From: Candidatus Bathyarchaeota archaeon
Lineage (GTDB): Archaea > Thermoproteota > Bathyarchaeia > 40CM-2-53-6 > RBG-13-38-9
Assembly: GCA_026015225.1 (NCBI GenBank)
Contig: JAOZGV010000159.1
Coordinates: 1-14,331 of the forward strand
Direction: 5' to 3'
Length of the DNA stretch: 14,331 nt
Positions within the stretch are counted from its first letter, which is position 1, and each line of letters opens with the position of its first letter. Below the pieces are notes generated by a model that had not been told where the DNA came from, ran no database searches, and worked only from the letters and a program-made list of their open reading frames with translations. This document shows positions 13,345-14,331 of the stretch, in pieces. Made by a program: the position numbers and the translations under genes.

Positions 13345-14166
13345 TTAATCCGCCTCTATCTTGATTACATAATCGAAACTTTCTTTATAGGAAGGGATGG
13401 AATAACAAAATCCTGCCCAATCTAAACGTGGTTTTATAAGTTCCCATCCTCTATATAATTTCGCTCCAGCAATATTCTTCATATAAAAAGTCAGATTCAC
13501 AAATTCATTCGTTAAGCTGGCCCATTCAGAACTAATCTCTTCCCATGCCCCAATATCTCCTGTTCTCAAAATACCCAATTTATCTTTATATAGATTAAAA
13601 TCGGATGATTGCTCATTTAAAATAAGAAGTCTTTTATAATTTTTATCTGTTAAACCAGAACTATCAACGCAAATCTTTATTTTCTTTTTTTCGAGATAAT
13701 ATTCGACCTTTATTATTCCTTTAGAATAAATTCTTTGATATGATAGCTTAATACCAAGAAAGGATTGGAGTTTTATCAGGTAAGTTAGTAGCGAACGAGT
13801 TCTTGGATAATTTTTATATTTCTCAGCTAATTTACGTTGGAAGAAGTGATAGATCCTATTTTTTATTATAATTCTGTTTCTCCATGTTTTTATTGGAAAA
13901 GAATCCATTGAAAAATATTTAACGAAGACTCCATTCTTATATTCTAAATTTGCAGTTGTAGAAAATAATATAATATTCGGATACTCTACGATTGGAACTC
14001 CAAATCCTACGCCTTCCCCACAAATTGGATTAGATTTAAAGAATATTGATAATCCTTTTTGAAGTCCTGAGGAATCACCCGACAGATCTCTAATTTCATT
14101 ATCAAATCCGAGCATTATCTTATTGTTCAATTGAAATAAATGAAAATTATCAAAAAGAGATGTCAT
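13345..14166 (-). CDS. Unrecognised soluble protein, first gene of the operon
   Basis: 273 residues with no signal peptide, no membrane helix and no known motif. The sequence looks beta-rich at both ends: GEGVGFGVPIVEYPNIILFS near 50-70 and KYFSMDSFPIKTWRNRIII near 83-102. A basic helical middle (FFQRKLAEKYKNYPRTRSLL) separates these from the C-terminal strands, which contain RTGDIGAWEEIS, LTFYMKN, RGWELIKPRLDWAGFCYSIP and FDYVIKIEAD. The many aromatic residues in the last third suggest a ligand or sugar surface, which is speculative. Its ATG at 14166 has GTGA about eight bases upstream. It ends two bases before the radical SAM start, so the two are very likely partners; it could be an accessory or substrate-binding protein. 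Confidence 0.7.
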   Translation of the reverse strand: MTSLFDNFHLFQLNNKIMLGFDNEIRDLSGDSSGLQKGLSIFFKSNPICGEGVGFGVPIVEYPNIILFSTTANLEYKNGVFVKYFSMDSFPIKTWRNRIIIKNRIYHFFQRKLAEKYKNYPRTRSLLTYLIKLQSFLGIKLSYQRIYSKGIIKVEYYLEKKKIKICVDSSGLTDKNYKRLLILNEQSSDFNLYKDKLGILRTGDIGAWEEISSEWASLTNEFVNLTFYMKNIAGAKLYRGWELIKPRLDWAGFCYSIPSYKESFDYVIKIEAD

Positions 14167-14180
14167 CAGTTAATTCACTA

Positions 14181-14198
14181 AAAAAGTACTAACTTTTT
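14181..14198. promoter_or_regulatory. Inverted repeat in the operon promoter region
   Basis: AAAAAGTACTAACTTTTT has 7-base arms (AAAAAGT and ACTTTTT) around ACTA. It lies 15-32 bases upstream of the ATG at 14166, where an archaeal TATA box or operator would sit; a weak ATTAAAAAG box on the minus strand overlaps it. A regulator bound here could control the whole five-gene operon. The remaining sequence to 14331 shows no gene. Confidence 0.4.
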
Positions 14199-14331
14199 AA
14201 TGCTCGTTTCATAAATCTATTGAAATTCATTTAATAATATATTATGATTTTAGTTTCTAATAGCTTATTTTTTCAAATTTACTATAATTTTTGGATAGCT
14301 TTAGAAAGAATAGTTTTCAATTTCATGAAGT

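Overview
The window reads as chromosomal DNA of a low-GC archaeon, probably from a metagenome-derived genome. The archaeal signs are GT-C mannosyltransferase-type membrane proteins, a DUF3795 cysteine-rich protein, A/T-rich TATA-like boxes placed about 25 bases before start codons (apparently leaderless promoters), frequent TTG and GTG starts, and T-tract terminators. A decayed C-terminal membrane anchor followed by Arg-Arg also fits secreted archaeal proteins. The phylum cannot be fixed from the sequence; an Asgard or other mesophilic low-GC archaeon is a guess. No tRNA, rRNA, CRISPR array, transposase or integrase was seen.

Region 1 (1-1995) is gene-poor. It has one intact small gene (730-1038, dimeric alpha/beta-barrel type) among what look like decayed minus-strand genes: a possible winged-helix regulator remnant (252-521) and two related C-terminal membrane-anchor remnants (about 608-660 and 1079-1326). 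A low-complexity tract (about 1331-1706) switches from C-rich to G-rich on the same strand. A 15-bp direct repeat lies near the left edge and at the right end of the tract.

Region 2 (1996-8634) is the most interesting part. It holds a TIGR04283-type glycosyltransferase, a TIGR04282-type (DUF2064) transferase with a partner family-2 glycosyltransferase, and a radical SAM/SPASM protein followed at once by a SAM-dependent methyltransferase. Two related membrane proteins flank this set; one carries an N-terminal bacterioferritin-like diiron domain with all six ligands visible. In bacteria TIGR04282 and TIGR04283 proteins mark arsenosugar-type pathways, where a different radical SAM protein (TIGR04167, ArsS) and a methyltransferase (ArsM) build the arsenical. 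Here the radical SAM protein is a SPASM protein and the methyltransferase lacks obvious ArsM features, so this may be a variant pathway or a different methylated, glycosylated product. A frameshifted DUF3795 gene (5516-5852, minus) sits between the methyltransferase and the transferase genes.

Region 3 (8624-14166, all minus) looks like one operon read from right to left: an unrecognised soluble protein, a B12-binding-type radical SAM protein, two GT-C polyprenyl-phosphate-sugar-dependent glycosyltransferases and a small polytopic membrane protein. Spacing runs from 29 nt down to zero. It probably builds or modifies a surface glycan, glycolipid or membrane lipid. It converges on the ferritin-fusion gene with an 11-bp overlap of coding ends.
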